Assembly (NCBI GenBank): GCA_009840005.1
Contig: VXOR01000043.1
Location: 1 to 64,000 of the forward strand
From: Gemmatimonadota bacterium
Lineage (GTDB): Bacteria; Latescibacterota; UBA2968; UBA8231
Reading direction: 5' to 3'
DNA length: 64,000 nt
This document shows positions 40,367 to 49,240 of this stretch, in pieces. Numbering within the stretch: position 1 is the first letter of the stretch; every line of letters starts with the position of its first letter. The notes below the pieces were generated by a model. That model searched no databases and was not told the origin of the DNA. It saw only the letters and a program-made list of their open reading frames with translations. Position numbers and translations under genes: made by a program.

Positions 40367-41914
40367 ATGATCAAACGCAAACTACCCATCGGCATCCAGA
40401 CTTTCCGCGAGGTTCGCGAAGACAATTGCTACTACGTCGATAAGACGGCCTATCTCCGCCGGTTGCTCGACGAGGGCAAGCATTTCTTTCTGTCGCGTCC
40501 CCGGCGCTTCGGCAAAAGCCTGTTTCTGGACACGCTCAAGGAGCTATTCGAAGGCAGCGAGGAACTGTTCGTGGGGCTGTACATCCACGACCGCTGGGAC
40601 TGGTCGGTGCGCCATCCGGTGGTTCGCTTGAGCTTCGGCAGTGGCAACTTGAGCGAGCCGGGGGTTTTGCACAAGGAGGTGATGGCGCAACTAGACGCCC
40701 TTGAGGAAGAAACGGGCGTCAAAAGCCATTACGACACCGCGTCGGTGCGCTTTCGCCATTTGATACAGAGGCTGCATCAGCAGAGTGGCCAGCGCGTGGC
40801 GGTGCTGATCGACGAGTACGACAAGCCAATCCTCGATGCCCTCGATACCCCGGAGCCAGCCCGCGCCAACCGCGACTTCCTGCGCGGTCTGTACGCGGTC
40901 ATCAAGGACAGCGACGCGCACGTGCGCTTCACGTTCCTCACTGGGGTGAGCAAGTTTTCCAAGGTCAGCCTGTTTTCCGGCCTCAACAATCTGAAGGACA
41001 TCACCCTAGATCCGCGCTACTCGGCCATCTGTGGCTATACCGAAGCGGACCTCGACACCGTATTCGCGCCCGAACTCCCCGGCCTAGACCGAGAGCAGAT
41101 CCGCGACTGGTACAACGGCTACAGTTGGCGGGGCGACGAGAAGGTGTACAACCCTTTCGATCTTTTGTTGTTGTTCGATAGCCGCGAGTTCAAAGCGCAT
41201 TGGTTTGAAACTGGGTCGCCATCGTTCCTTATCGAGACGCTGTTCGAGCGGCGGCTGAGTTCACTGGCACTTGAAGAAATGATCGGCACCGACGACCTGC
41301 TGTCAAAATTCGACGTGGGCGACATCGGCACCGAGGCGTTGCTTTTCCAAACCGGCTATCTGACGATTGTCGAGGAGAGGAAGCTGGGCGGTAAGACGCT
41401 GTATCGGCTAGGCTATCCGAACCACGAGGTGAAGCAGAGCTTAAACGAGCACCTGCTGCGCGCCATGGGGCCAGATCCATCCCGGCAAGGTCTGCACGAC
41501 ATCCAGCTATACGAACTGCTCACGGCACGCGATTTCGCCGAGTTAGAGACGCTATTTCGGGCCTTCTTCGCCAGCATCCCTTACGAGTGGCACATCAACA
41601 ACGACATCGCCAACTACGAAGGCTACTACGCCAGTGTGTTCTATTCCTGGTTTGCCGCTTTGGGACTCGACACTAGGGTCGAAGATAGCAGCAGCCACGG
41701 CCGGCTGGACATGGCGGTTCTGTTCAACGATCACGTCTATCTGTTCGAGTTCAAGGTAGTCGAGATGGCGTCAGCGGGCGCGGCGATGGCGCAGTTGCAG
41801 GAGCGGCGCTACGCGGATAAGTACCGCGCCTTGGGCCAGCCGATTTACCTGATCGCCGTCGAGTTCAGCAAGGACACCCGCAACCTCGCGGCGTTCGCGG
41901 TGGAACGCGCCTGA
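40367..41914 (+). CDS. AAA-ATPase-like protein with C-terminal PD-(D/E)XK nuclease-like domain
   Basis: This 515-residue protein is of the widespread AAA-ATPase_like/PDDEXK_9 type. The N-terminal P-loop is SRPRRFGKSLFLDTLKELF (about residues 43-61) and Walker B is VAVLIDEYDKPILD. The sensor region reads FTFLTGVSKFSKVSLFSGLNN. The C-terminal domain has HGRLDMAVLF...YLFEFKV, the D...ExK nuclease core. The family is very common in Bacteroidetes-like and anaerobic bacteria, often in many copies per genome. It is suspected to be mobile or linked to phage defence, but its function is unproven. It follows the oxidoreductase after 20 bases. Confidence 0.85.
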   Translation: MIKRKLPIGIQTFREVREDNCYYVDKTAYLRRLLDEGKHFFLSRPRRFGKSLFLDTLKELFEGSEELFVGLYIHDRWDWSVRHPVVRLSFGSGNLSEPGVLHKEVMAQLDALEEETGVKSHYDTASVRFRHLIQRLHQQSGQRVAVLIDEYDKPILDALDTPEPARANRDFLRGLYAVIKDSDAHVRFTFLTGVSKFSKVSLFSGLNNLKDITLDPRYSAICGYTEADLDTVFAPELPGLDREQIRDWYNGYSWRGDEKVYNPFDLLLLFDSREFKAHWFETGSPSFLIETLFERRLSSLALEEMIGTDDLLSKFDVGDIGTEALLFQTGYLTIVEERKLGGKTLYRLGYPNHEVKQSLNEHLLRAMGPDPSRQGLHDIQLYELLTARDFAELETLFRAFFASIPYEWHINNDIANYEGYYASVFYSWFAALGLDTRVEDSSSHGRLDMAVLFNDHVYLFEFKVVEMASAGAAMAQLQERRYADKYRALGQPIYLIAVEFSKDTRNLAAFAVERA

Positions 41915-41942
41915 TAAGCGACCAAAACAAAGGAAAACACCC

Positions 41943-43034
41943 GTGAAAGCTTGGCGTTTCTATGCCTTCGGCGACATGCGGCTCGACGACATCGAACTCG
42001 CACCCTGCCCACCCGACCACGTGCTAGTCGAACCGCTGGTAGTCCAACCCAGCGCCACCGAAGCCCAGCTCGCCTTTGGAATTCCGACCTTGGCGTACGA
42101 CCACGTCAAGAGCCGGCTGGAGACGGACGCACCGCTCCAGCTTTTCGGCCACGAGTTTTGCGCCCGAATCGTAGAGGTCGGCTCAGCCGTCTCCGGCTAC
42201 GCACCCGGCGACCGCGTGGCAGCCCGCGCCAAGCTACCCTGCGGCGACTGTCCCATGTGTCACTCCCAGCGCAGCGACGACTGCCGACTCGGTCCAATCA
42301 TCGGCTTCCAACTGCCCGGCTGCTTTGCCGAGCGCGCCCTGCTCCCAGCCATCGCGCTGGTCAAGGTCGATGACCGCATCTCCGACAGCGAGGCCGCCAC
42401 CCTGCAATCGCTGAGCGACAGCATCGCCGGAGTCGAGACCGCGCAAATCCGACCGGGCGATTCCGTTGCCGTCTTTGGCCAAGGCAGCATGGGCATCGAG
42501 AGTATGCAGGCCGCACGCGCCTGCGGAGCTGGTCAGCTCATCACCGTGGATGTGCGGCCCGAGGCGTGCGAGATCTCGCTCGCGCTGGGTGCCGATCACG
42601 CCATCAACGCCAGCGAGGACGACCCAGTTGAAGCCATCCGCGACCTGACCGGCGGCGAGGGTGCCGACGTGGTATTCGAGTGCGCCGGTGGCAGCGTCAA
42701 GCTCGGACTAGCTGGCGACCGGGCGCTCAAACAGGCCATGCACGCAGTGCGCTCCGGCGGCAAGCTGGTAGGCGTCTCTTGGTTTGGGGCACCCCTAGAA
42801 CTGGATGTGGACCTGATGCGGGAGCGCAGCCTGCGCTACCTCTTCCCGGACATCAGCTCACAAGCCCATCTGGAATACACAGTGCGACTAGTGGCCTCGG
42901 GACGCATCAGCATGAAACCCACCATCCGCCACGTATTAGAGGGAATCGATAAGGTGCCAGAGGCATTTGAAATCACCGCGCACAAAGCCCAGTACCAAGC
43001 CATCAATCCCGCACAGGTCGTGATCGCCACCTAA
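41943..43034 (+). CDS. Zinc-dependent alcohol dehydrogenase (MDR family)
   Basis: It starts with GTG (VKAWRFYAFGDMRLDD). The 363-residue protein has the catalytic zinc region FGHEFCARIVEVG and the four-cysteine structural zinc lobe PCGDCPMCHSQRSDDC. The Rossmann fold begins with VAVFGQGSMGIESMQAARACGA, and EGADVVFECAGG lies in the coenzyme domain. It oxidises an alcohol or polyol with NAD(P); threonine- or sorbitol-dehydrogenase-like members look the same at this level. It is 28 bp downstream of the ATPase-nuclease gene and probably only loosely linked to it. Confidence 0.85.
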   Translation: MKAWRFYAFGDMRLDDIELAPCPPDHVLVEPLVVQPSATEAQLAFGIPTLAYDHVKSRLETDAPLQLFGHEFCARIVEVGSAVSGYAPGDRVAARAKLPCGDCPMCHSQRSDDCRLGPIIGFQLPGCFAERALLPAIALVKVDDRISDSEAATLQSLSDSIAGVETAQIRPGDSVAVFGQGSMGIESMQAARACGAGQLITVDVRPEACEISLALGADHAINASEDDPVEAIRDLTGGEGADVVFECAGGSVKLGLAGDRALKQAMHAVRSGGKLVGVSWFGAPLELDVDLMRERSLRYLFPDISSQAHLEYTVRLVASGRISMKPTIRHVLEGIDKVPEAFEITAHKAQYQAINPAQVVIAT

Positions 43035-43183
43035 CTGACGTTACGCACTGGCTTCCCAGTAGGAGATGCTTCGACTCCGCTTCGCTGCGCTCAGCATGAC
43101 AGGGTACTGGCGCGTTCTTTTTTTGTCATGCTGAGCGCAGCGAAGCATCTCCTACCCAAGAAGCCTGCTGTGCGTAACATCAG
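43035..43183. repeat. Large palindromic repeat
   Basis: Outer arms CTGACGTTACGCA (43035-43047) and TGCGTAACATCAG (43171-43183) enclose inner arms GTAGGAGATGCTTCG (43059-43073) and CGAAGCATCTCCTAC (43141-43155). The inner halves GCGCTCAGCATGACA and TGTCATGCTGAGCGC also pair. It fills the gap between two convergent genes. A TTTTTTT run lies in the loop region. Confidence 0.85.
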
Positions 43184-43186
43184 TAC

Positions 43187-44041
43187 CTAAGAAACATCTG
43201 GATAGTTCAACGGCATCCCCGTCTTGCCCAAATCGTATTGCGCTATGTGCCAACGCCCCAAGTTGGCGCTGAGAAAGAGCGACCGATCCGGGCCGCAGAA
43301 GGCGATATTGGTCGGGGCCGCCATGGCAGTGCCCTCGTAATCGTCGGCCAAAACGTCGAGTTGGCCGTCGGCATACTGATAGATGCGGTCCGGGCGATAG
43401 CAGGAGCAGTACAGAGTGCCCTCGTCGTCAAAGGCAAGACCATCGGGAACAGTCTGCGGAAGTTCAAACACGGTCTCGGCGGCCCCGGCGCGGCCGTCGG
43501 CCTCGATCTTGATACGAGCCACGCGGGGATTGATGCTCACGGCCACGTAGAGATATTCACCCGCCGCATCCAGCGCCGTTCCATTGGGAAAATCTGCCAA
43601 GGCGCGGCTCCACACCTCGCCTTGGCCCCCCGGAGCAATTTTGCAAATCCAACCGTCGTTTTTGTGCCAGCCCCCAGAATTGGACACGTAGAGGTTGCCA
43701 GCCGCGTCAAAGACCGGGTAGTTGGCCACAGTCAGCGGCACCTCGCCCGCACGGTCACAATACGTGCTGACCGCGCCATCCGGCTCAACGCGCTTGACGT
43801 CGCCATTACAAACGTACAGGCGGTGTTGGGCATCCTGACAGATGCCGCCGACAAAGCCATCGACTCGGGCGAACTCTTCGAACTCGCGCCGGGCTAAGTC
43901 GATGCGGTAGATCTGGCCCGCTTCGCCGCCGGCATAGGCATAGCCATCGCAGCCCCAAGCAATGCACTCGGGGTGGTCGAGGCCGCTGCCAAAATCGCCG
44001 ATAATCGCTGAAATTTGGGTGTGGGTATCGAGAAGAGCCAT
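43187..44041 (-). CDS. SMP-30/gluconolactonase-like hydrolase
   Basis: The start was placed at ATG 44041 (MALLDTHTQ), which has AAGGAA about six bases upstream. The 284-residue beta-propeller shows the metal-site glutamate in HPECIAWG, an asparagine in FPNGTALD and the conserved PDGLAFDDEGTLYCSCY block. Enzymes of this fold hydrolyse sugar lactones or related esters with a divalent metal. A role in aldonolactone hydrolysis fits the neighbouring sugar-acid dehydratases and the divergent sugar symporter. There is no signal peptide, so it acts in the cytoplasm. Confidence 0.8.
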   Translation of the reverse strand: MALLDTHTQISAIIGDFGSGLDHPECIAWGCDGYAYAGGEAGQIYRIDLARREFEEFARVDGFVGGICQDAQHRLYVCNGDVKRVEPDGAVSTYCDRAGEVPLTVANYPVFDAAGNLYVSNSGGWHKNDGWICKIAPGGQGEVWSRALADFPNGTALDAAGEYLYVAVSINPRVARIKIEADGRAGAAETVFELPQTVPDGLAFDDEGTLYCSCYRPDRIYQYADGQLDVLADDYEGTAMAAPTNIAFCGPDRSLFLSANLGRWHIAQYDLGKTGMPLNYPDVS

Positions 44042-44201
44042 CGCGTTCCTTTCGCAATAAGGGTGCAAAGTCGGCCTCGACGGTAATTCAAAGTCGCCGC
44101 GCCGACAAGCCTCGCATTGACAGCCGCCCCGCTAGTCGCCTAGAAATGCACATCGTGGGGAAAGCATTCTCCGCGTCGAGAAATTCTGTATTTTCCGGTA
44201 A

Positions 44202-44245
44202 TATCCATGCAATTTGCTAACTCCCTTTAGCATTTTGCATGGATA
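44202..44245. promoter_or_regulatory. Strong inverted repeat between divergent lactonase and symporter genes
   Basis: TATCCATGCAATTTGCTAA (44202-44220) and TTAGCATTTTGCATGGATA (44227-44245) pair at 17 of 19 positions around a six-base loop. It lies midway in the 365-bp divergent gap, where a regulator site would be expected, but it could also be an RNA hairpin or small repeat. The remaining gap shows nothing recognisable. Confidence 0.5.
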
Positions 44246-44406
44246 ACAGCCAAATAGAGCCGAATTTTCAAGTAGAGCCGTTGCAAATTCTCCTTGTCGC
44301 TGTCGTCTCTTATATTTAGCCGCATCTTTCAATCGAAACCGCGCGAAAGTACTCACCTCTTGTTGATAGTCTATGCGCTCAGCGGCGGCAACCGGTTCGG
44401 CCGCCC

Positions 44407-45825
44407 GTGACCCCACCTCTATCCCACCGCACCAAACTCGGCTACGGAGCCGCCGATTGGGGCTTGGCCGCCGTGGAGTCAATGGTGCAGATCTATCTGT
44501 TCAAGTTCTACAACGTCGTCGTCGGTCTACCCGCGCTCTACACCGGCCTAGCGCTGGCCTTGGCCATTGTCTGGGACGCCATCACCGATCCCCTCATGGG
44601 TGGCATCTCCGATCGCTCCCGCTGGTCCAGCGGGCGACGGCGACCCTACTTGCTGCCCGGAGCCGCGCTGTTGGCCGTCTCCTTTATCTGGATTTTCAAC
44701 CCGCCGCCCCTCGACAGCAACGCCGCCCGCTTCGCCTTTTTGCTGATCTCGTTTATTCTGCTCAACACCGCTATGACCGTGGTCGGCGTACCGCATTCGG
44801 CCCTCGGCAGCGAATTGAGCTTTGACCGCGACCAGCGCACCCAGCTTTTCGCCTACAAGCGGCTTTTTGGCACCGTGGGTGCCCTAGCCGGCCTGTGGCT
44901 GCCCGGCCTAATTCTGGCCCAAATGGACGGCCACGCCGACCCGACCGGGGCTCAAGCGCGCGGCTTGGCTAGCTGGTGGTTGGCCGCTCCCATCGTGCTA
45001 TGTGCCTGGGTCACTTTTCAGGCCACTCGCGGCCTCGACCGACCTTCGGCTGAGCTCAGGTCGAAGCCCGCCGACCATGCCCAACCCCATAGGCCGATTC
45101 ATCTCTGGCGTCTGTTCGCCGACCAGCGAAGCGCCTTGTCCAATCCCTTTTTTCGCATTCTGCTGCTGGCCTTTCTAGTCGCTGCGGTCGGCCGCACCCT
45201 CAACGCCTCCACCGCGCTCTACTACTACGAATACCGCTTGCAGCTAACCGAGCAAGAGACCATCGGCTGGATCTTATTACCCTTTTTCATCAGCTTCCTC
45301 GCCTCTTTGCCGGGCTGGATCTGGGCTGCCCGCCGCTGGGGCAAAAAAGCGGCCGGGGTCATCGGCGTCTGCGGCTTGGGCGTCTCCACCGCCGTGGCTT
45401 ATCCGCTCTTTCCCATCGGGGAATTGGCCGCACCCCTAGTCTACGCGCTGGTGGGTGGGGGCTTGGCCGGGGCCGTCGTCTTGCTCGACGCCTTAGTCGC
45501 CGATACCATTGACTACGACAAACTCAAGACGGGCCTCGACCGCGAGGGACTCTACTTTGGCGTCTGGCGCATGGGCACCAAGCTAGCCCGCGCATTGGGG
45601 CTGGGACTCAACGGCGTCTCGCTCTGGCTGATCGGTTTCTCCGCCGCGACAGCAACACAGACCCCCGAGACAGGTTGGCGCTTAGCTTTGCTCTTTGGAC
45701 CGATGGTGGGTATCCTGTTCTTCGGGGCCGGACTCATCCTGTGGCGCTTACCTTTGACCGACGAGCGGCACCAACGCATTCAGCGCCTATTGCGCCGCCG
45801 CCGTCAAAGACTACACATTTCATAA
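44407..45825 (+). CDS. GPH-type sugar:cation symporter (MFS, MelB-like)
   Basis: The 472-residue protein starts with GTG (VTPPLSHRTKLGYGAADWG). It has twelve predicted membrane segments. The family signature DAITDPLMGGISDRSRWSSGRRRPYLLPGA lies after helix 2, and the second half contains VADTIDYDKLKTGLDREGLYFGVWRMGTKL. GPH symporters import glycosides, uronides or pentoses with a cation, and the divergent lactonase-like enzyme suggests a sugar lactone or acid. A small palindromic element seems to be inserted in the central cytoplasmic loop (45044-45066), read as RPSAELRSKP. No loss of frame results. Confidence 0.85.
   Translation: MTPPLSHRTKLGYGAADWGLAAVESMVQIYLFKFYNVVVGLPALYTGLALALAIVWDAITDPLMGGISDRSRWSSGRRRPYLLPGAALLAVSFIWIFNPPPLDSNAARFAFLLISFILLNTAMTVVGVPHSALGSELSFDRDQRTQLFAYKRLFGTVGALAGLWLPGLILAQMDGHADPTGAQARGLASWWLAAPIVLCAWVTFQATRGLDRPSAELRSKPADHAQPHRPIHLWRLFADQRSALSNPFFRILLLAFLVAAVGRTLNASTALYYYEYRLQLTEQETIGWILLPFFISFLASLPGWIWAARRWGKKAAGVIGVCGLGVSTAVAYPLFPIGELAAPLVYALVGGGLAGAVVLLDALVADTIDYDKLKTGLDREGLYFGVWRMGTKLARALGLGLNGVSLWLIGFSAATATQTPETGWRLALLFGPMVGILFFGAGLILWRLPLTDERHQRIQRLLRRRRQRLHIS
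45044..45066. repeat. Palindromic element inside the symporter reading frame
   Basis: The near-palindrome begins CTTCGGCTGAGCTCAGGTCG at 45044 and ends AAG at 45066. It resembles the CTTCGACAAGCTCAG intergenic elements. It falls in the loop between the two six-helix halves, where an insertion would be tolerated. Confidence 0.5.
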
Positions 45826-45840
45826 GGTTTTTGTCATGTA

Positions 45841-45863
45841 GGGGGCGGTTTCAAACCGCCCCC
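45841..45863. repeat. Perfect palindrome with 11-bp arms
   Basis: GGGGGCGGTTT (45841-45851) and AAACCGCCCCC (45853-45863) flank a single C. It lies between the symporter stop and the secreted hydrolase start. It belongs to the same GTAGGGGC-type hairpin class as the repeat at 35296. Termination or processing is possible. Confidence 0.7.
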
Positions 45864-45881
45864 GCGCCAGAAAGTACCGCC

Positions 45882-47300
45882 ATGAAAATCCGCGCTAGTC
45901 TCCTCTCGCGCTGCATCCTAGCCACCCTCGTCACCATCACAACCTCCATGACCCACGCCCAAGCCAATCCCAACCGCATCCAGCCCTACGCCGCCAATCC
46001 GCGCTACTGGCAGTACAAAGGCCAACCCGTGCTCCTGCTCGGCGGAACGATCAAAGACTGCCTCTTCCAAATACCCGATCTCGAAGCGCACCTCGACCTG
46101 CTGCAATCGGTCGGCGGCAACTACGTGCGCAATACCATGAGCGACCGCCGCATCTACGGCTATGAGGTCCCAGCCTTCCACCAAGCAGCCGACGGCCAGT
46201 ACGACCTCAACCGCTGGAATCCGACGTATTGGCAGCGCTTTGCCGATTTTTTGCGTTGGACCGCCGAGCGCGACATCATCGTCCAAATAGAAATGTGGGA
46301 CCGCTTTGACCACAGCCAAGAACACTGGGAAAAGAGCCCCCTCAATCCAGCCAACAACATCAACTATACCGTCGAAGAATCGGGCCTTGAAACGGACTAT
46401 CCCGCCCACCCCGGCGGCAATTGGCAGCCCTTTTTCTACACGGTCCCCACCTTGCGCAACAACCAAGTCGTGCTGCCCTATCAACAAGCCTTTGTCGATC
46501 AAGTCCTCAAGCACTCTCTCGCCTACGACCACGTGCTCTACTGCATGGACAACGAAACCAGCGGCGACCCAGCGTGGGGTGCCTATTGGAACGACTATAT
46601 CCAGAAACGGGCACAGCAAGCGGGCAAGACCGTTGAAACCACGGAAATGTGGGACGAGTGGGACGTGCGGGGACAGACGCATCGCGCCACCTTCGACCAC
46701 CCAGAACAGTATTCCTTCATCGACATCTCGCAGAATAGCTGGCAGCGCGAGCAGACCAACTGGGATCGCGCCCAGTGGGTGTGGCAATACATCGCCGCGC
46801 AGCCTCGGCCGATCAATTCGACCAAGATATACGGCGCTCAGACGCATAAAAACCAAAGCCGTGGCATCGACGACCGCCACGCCACCGAGTGCTTTTGGCG
46901 CAACCTCATCGGCGGCTTTGCCTCCAGCCGCTTTCACCGGCCGGATTCCGGCATCGGGCTAAGCCCCCAAGCCCAAGCCCACATTCGCAGCGGTCGCATG
47001 CTGTCCGAGGGCTTCGACTTTTTCAACGCCGAGCCGGATTCCGACAGCGCCCTGCTGCGCGACCGCGCCGCCAACGAGGCCTATCTCAGCCGCGTCCCCG
47101 GCCGCCAGTACGCGCTTTATTTTACCGATGGAGGTGCGGTAGGTCTCGACCTGACCGGAGTAGAAGGTATCTTTCAGGTAAAATGGCTCGACATTGCCGC
47201 CAGCACCTGGACCTCTGCCGCCGACTTGGACGGTGGTGCTCTAGTGCAACTAGCCCCTCCCCAAGACGGCCCTTGGGCCGCCTTGCTGACGCGGCGCTAG
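45882..47300 (+). CDS. Secreted TIM-barrel glycoside hydrolase-like protein
   Basis: The ATG at 45882 was chosen because it starts a clear signal peptide (MKIRASLLSRCILATLVTIT, cleavage after AQA near residue 27); the frame is open into the upstream gene. The mature 445 residues have the look of a beta/alpha-barrel glycosidase. Visible motifs are GQPVLLLGGTIKDC, GGNYVRNTMSDRR, DIIVQIEMWDRFD and a probable acid/base site LYCMDNETSGDPAWG. The family number cannot be assigned with certainty. Its place after a sugar symporter suggests that it releases the imported sugar outside the cell. Confidence 0.6.
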   Translation: MKIRASLLSRCILATLVTITTSMTHAQANPNRIQPYAANPRYWQYKGQPVLLLGGTIKDCLFQIPDLEAHLDLLQSVGGNYVRNTMSDRRIYGYEVPAFHQAADGQYDLNRWNPTYWQRFADFLRWTAERDIIVQIEMWDRFDHSQEHWEKSPLNPANNINYTVEESGLETDYPAHPGGNWQPFFYTVPTLRNNQVVLPYQQAFVDQVLKHSLAYDHVLYCMDNETSGDPAWGAYWNDYIQKRAQQAGKTVETTEMWDEWDVRGQTHRATFDHPEQYSFIDISQNSWQREQTNWDRAQWVWQYIAAQPRPINSTKIYGAQTHKNQSRGIDDRHATECFWRNLIGGFASSRFHRPDSGIGLSPQAQAHIRSGRMLSEGFDFFNAEPDSDSALLRDRAANEAYLSRVPGRQYALYFTDGGAVGLDLTGVEGIFQVKWLDIAASTWTSAADLDGGALVQLAPPQDGPWAALLTRR

Positions 47301-47350
47301 CGCAATCCTGAATGAATCGAACGATTCGAGTTGCAGATCATCTTGTGAAT

Positions 47351-47388
47351 TATATCTGCGCTATATCTGCGCCCATCTGCGGATTATC
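47351..47388. repeat. Dispersed ATCTGCG-type repeat
   Basis: TATATCTGCGCTATATCTGC and GCCCATCTGCGGATTATC are imperfect tandem copies of the unit seen at 32002 and 60711. The repeat is 20 bp upstream of the aldo-keto reductase start. Confidence 0.65.
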
Positions 47389-47411
47389 TTATAAACGCTT
47401 AGGATTACTAT

Positions 47412-48350
47412 ATGACCACTAGCAACCGCGTCCCCTTCGGCCAGACCGATCTTCAGGTCTCGCGCTTGTGCCAGGGCACCGCCTTTCGCCACTTGCCCCG
47501 AGCCGACAGCCCCCAATCCCTAGCCGTGCTCCACCACTGCTTGGACCAAGGCGTCAACTTCTTCGACACAGCACAGGCCTACGGGTGGGGTGGGGCCGAG
47601 GAAGTGCTGGGGCGGGCGATCGCTGGCCGCCGCGACGAGGTCGTCATCTGCACCAAGGTTCCCGCGTCGCTGGCCCCCACAAGCGACGGCGACCCCGGCG
47701 AGCGCGTCCGCTACACCCGCGCCCATCTCACCGACCGCCTCGAAGAAAGCCTCCACCGCCTGCGCACCGACTATGTTGACCTCTACCTTTTGCACCACCG
47801 CGACGAGGGCACGCCGCCGGAGGCTATCGCCGAGGTCATGGAGGATCTGGTGCGGGCCGGCAAAACTCGCTACTGGGGCGTCTCCAACCACAGCGCCGCC
47901 GAAGTCGAAGCCTTTCTCGCCCTAGCCCCCATCGCTGGAGTCGAGGACTACTACAACATCGCCGGCAGCCACTGCGACGAAACGGGACGCTCGCGAGTGG
48001 AGATTTACGAAGAGGAAATGCTGCCCCTGCTGCGGCGCACCGGGCTAGGCTGCCTAGCCTTCAGCCCAATGGACACCGGCCTGCTAGCCCGGCCCAACGA
48101 ACCAGCTCTCGCCGCCTTAGTCGCCGCCATCGACCAAGTCGCCATTGACTTGGGCACCTCCCGCGCTGCCGTCTGCGTCGCGTGGGTCTTGCATCAGGGC
48201 CTTACCTGTGTGCTCGCTGGTGCCGAGAGTGCCGCGCACGTCGATGCCAATCTCCAAGGCACCCGCCTCCAACTTCCCGCGGACGCCCTCGCCGCCCTCG
48301 ACCAAGCGCGCCGAACCTATCGCGCCAGCCAACAGGAGCAACGCCCGTGA
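47412..48350 (+). CDS. Aldo/keto reductase
   Basis: This is a 312-residue NADPH-dependent oxidoreductase with a TIM barrel. The catalytic tetrad is visible: Asp and Tyr in NFFDTAQAYGWGG, Lys in VVICTKVP and His in LYLLHHRDEG. The cofactor end GAESAAHVDANLQ is close to the usual form. It probably reduces a sugar or keto compound. Its stop codon overlaps the GTG start of the amidohydrolase by three bases (GTGA). It is the first of four consecutive same-strand genes (to 50957) that look like one catabolic operon. Confidence 0.85.
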   Translation: MTTSNRVPFGQTDLQVSRLCQGTAFRHLPRADSPQSLAVLHHCLDQGVNFFDTAQAYGWGGAEEVLGRAIAGRRDEVVICTKVPASLAPTSDGDPGERVRYTRAHLTDRLEESLHRLRTDYVDLYLLHHRDEGTPPEAIAEVMEDLVRAGKTRYWGVSNHSAAEVEAFLALAPIAGVEDYYNIAGSHCDETGRSRVEIYEEEMLPLLRRTGLGCLAFSPMDTGLLARPNEPALAALVAAIDQVAIDLGTSRAAVCVAWVLHQGLTCVLAGAESAAHVDANLQGTRLQLPADALAALDQARRTYRASQQEQRP

Positions 48351-49228
48351 ACATCGTCGACGCCCATATCCACGTCTGGACCTCCGACTTCGACCGCTAT
48401 CCACTGGCCCCCGGCTTTACGCCCGCCGACCTGTGGCTGCCCTCCTTTACCCCCGACGATCACTTTGCCTATAGCCGCAAGGTCGGCAAAGTCCGCCTCA
48501 ACCTAGTGCAGATGACTTGGTACGGCCTCGACCATAGCTACATCCTCGATCTGATCGCCTCTGATCCTGAGACCTACACGGGCACCGGCATCGTCCCCGG
48601 GGTCTCCGATGTGTCGCTGGCCGACCCGGGCAAGGCCATGCTCGCCTTGGCCGAGGGGGGCATTCGCGCCTTCCGCGTGCGCGGCGGCAGTACCGGTCGC
48701 CCAACCGCCTTTGGCCGTCAGGACCGCTGGCTCGACTACCCCGGCTACGAATCGATGTTCCGCACCGGGGCCGAGCACAATCTGGCCCTTAGCTTCCTCA
48801 TGGGACTCGCAGACCTGCCCGGCCTGATCCGCCTCTGCCGCCGCTTCCCGGAAACCCCGGTGATCCTCGACCATATCTGCGGAGTGCGCATCCGCGACGG
48901 CGTCTGGCCCGAAGGCGATATCCGCACCCTCTGCAACATGGCCCGCTACCCGCGCGTCATAGTCAAGCTCGGCCCGTTCCAAGCCCTCGGCAACGGCGAG
49001 GCTCCCTACCTCGACCTCCTGCCCCTCATCGAGCGCATCGTCGATGCCTTTGGCCCCGAACGCCTCATGTGGGAAAGCGACAGCGGCGGGCCCGTCCGCA
49101 TGAAAGATCCCGCCAATGACTTTGCCACAGCAATCGCCCTGATCCGCGACCACGCCGATTTCCTCAGCCAAAGCGACAAGGAGCAGATCCTAGTCAAAAC
49201 AGCCGAGGACTTCTTCTTCAATCGCTAG
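48347..49228 (+). CDS. Amidohydrolase 2-family metal-dependent hydrolase
   Basis: The GTG at 48347 overlaps the preceding stop and has AGGAG upstream; the longer frame is only an overlap. The 293-residue protein starts with the barrel motif NIVDAHIHVWTSD, whose two histidines bind metal. It also has ILDHICG and a final catalytic acid in MWESDSGGPV. Members hydrolyse lactones (such as 2-pyrone-4,6-dicarboxylate or fuconolactone) or decarboxylate aromatic acids. The aldo-keto reductase neighbour favours a sugar-lactone substrate, by inference. Confidence 0.85.
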   Translation: MNIVDAHIHVWTSDFDRYPLAPGFTPADLWLPSFTPDDHFAYSRKVGKVRLNLVQMTWYGLDHSYILDLIASDPETYTGTGIVPGVSDVSLADPGKAMLALAEGGIRAFRVRGGSTGRPTAFGRQDRWLDYPGYESMFRTGAEHNLALSFLMGLADLPGLIRLCRRFPETPVILDHICGVRIRDGVWPEGDIRTLCNMARYPRVIVKLGPFQALGNGEAPYLDLLPLIERIVDAFGPERLMWESDSGGPVRMKDPANDFATAIALIRDHADFLSQSDKEQILVKTAEDFFFNR

Positions 49229-49240
49229 GAAAGGACCGCC

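Noticed and set aside
40367..41914. A phage defence island around the ATPase-nuclease gene
   Set aside because: Only one gene of the family is present, with metabolic neighbours; no other defence gene is seen.
43238..43897. A long open frame opposite the SMP-30-like gene (219 codons)
   Set aside because: It mirrors a clear family gene on the other strand; the protein has no recognisable features.
45918..46937. A 339-codon frame opposite the secreted hydrolase
   Set aside because: Antisense shadow; the plus strand has a signal peptide and barrel motifs.
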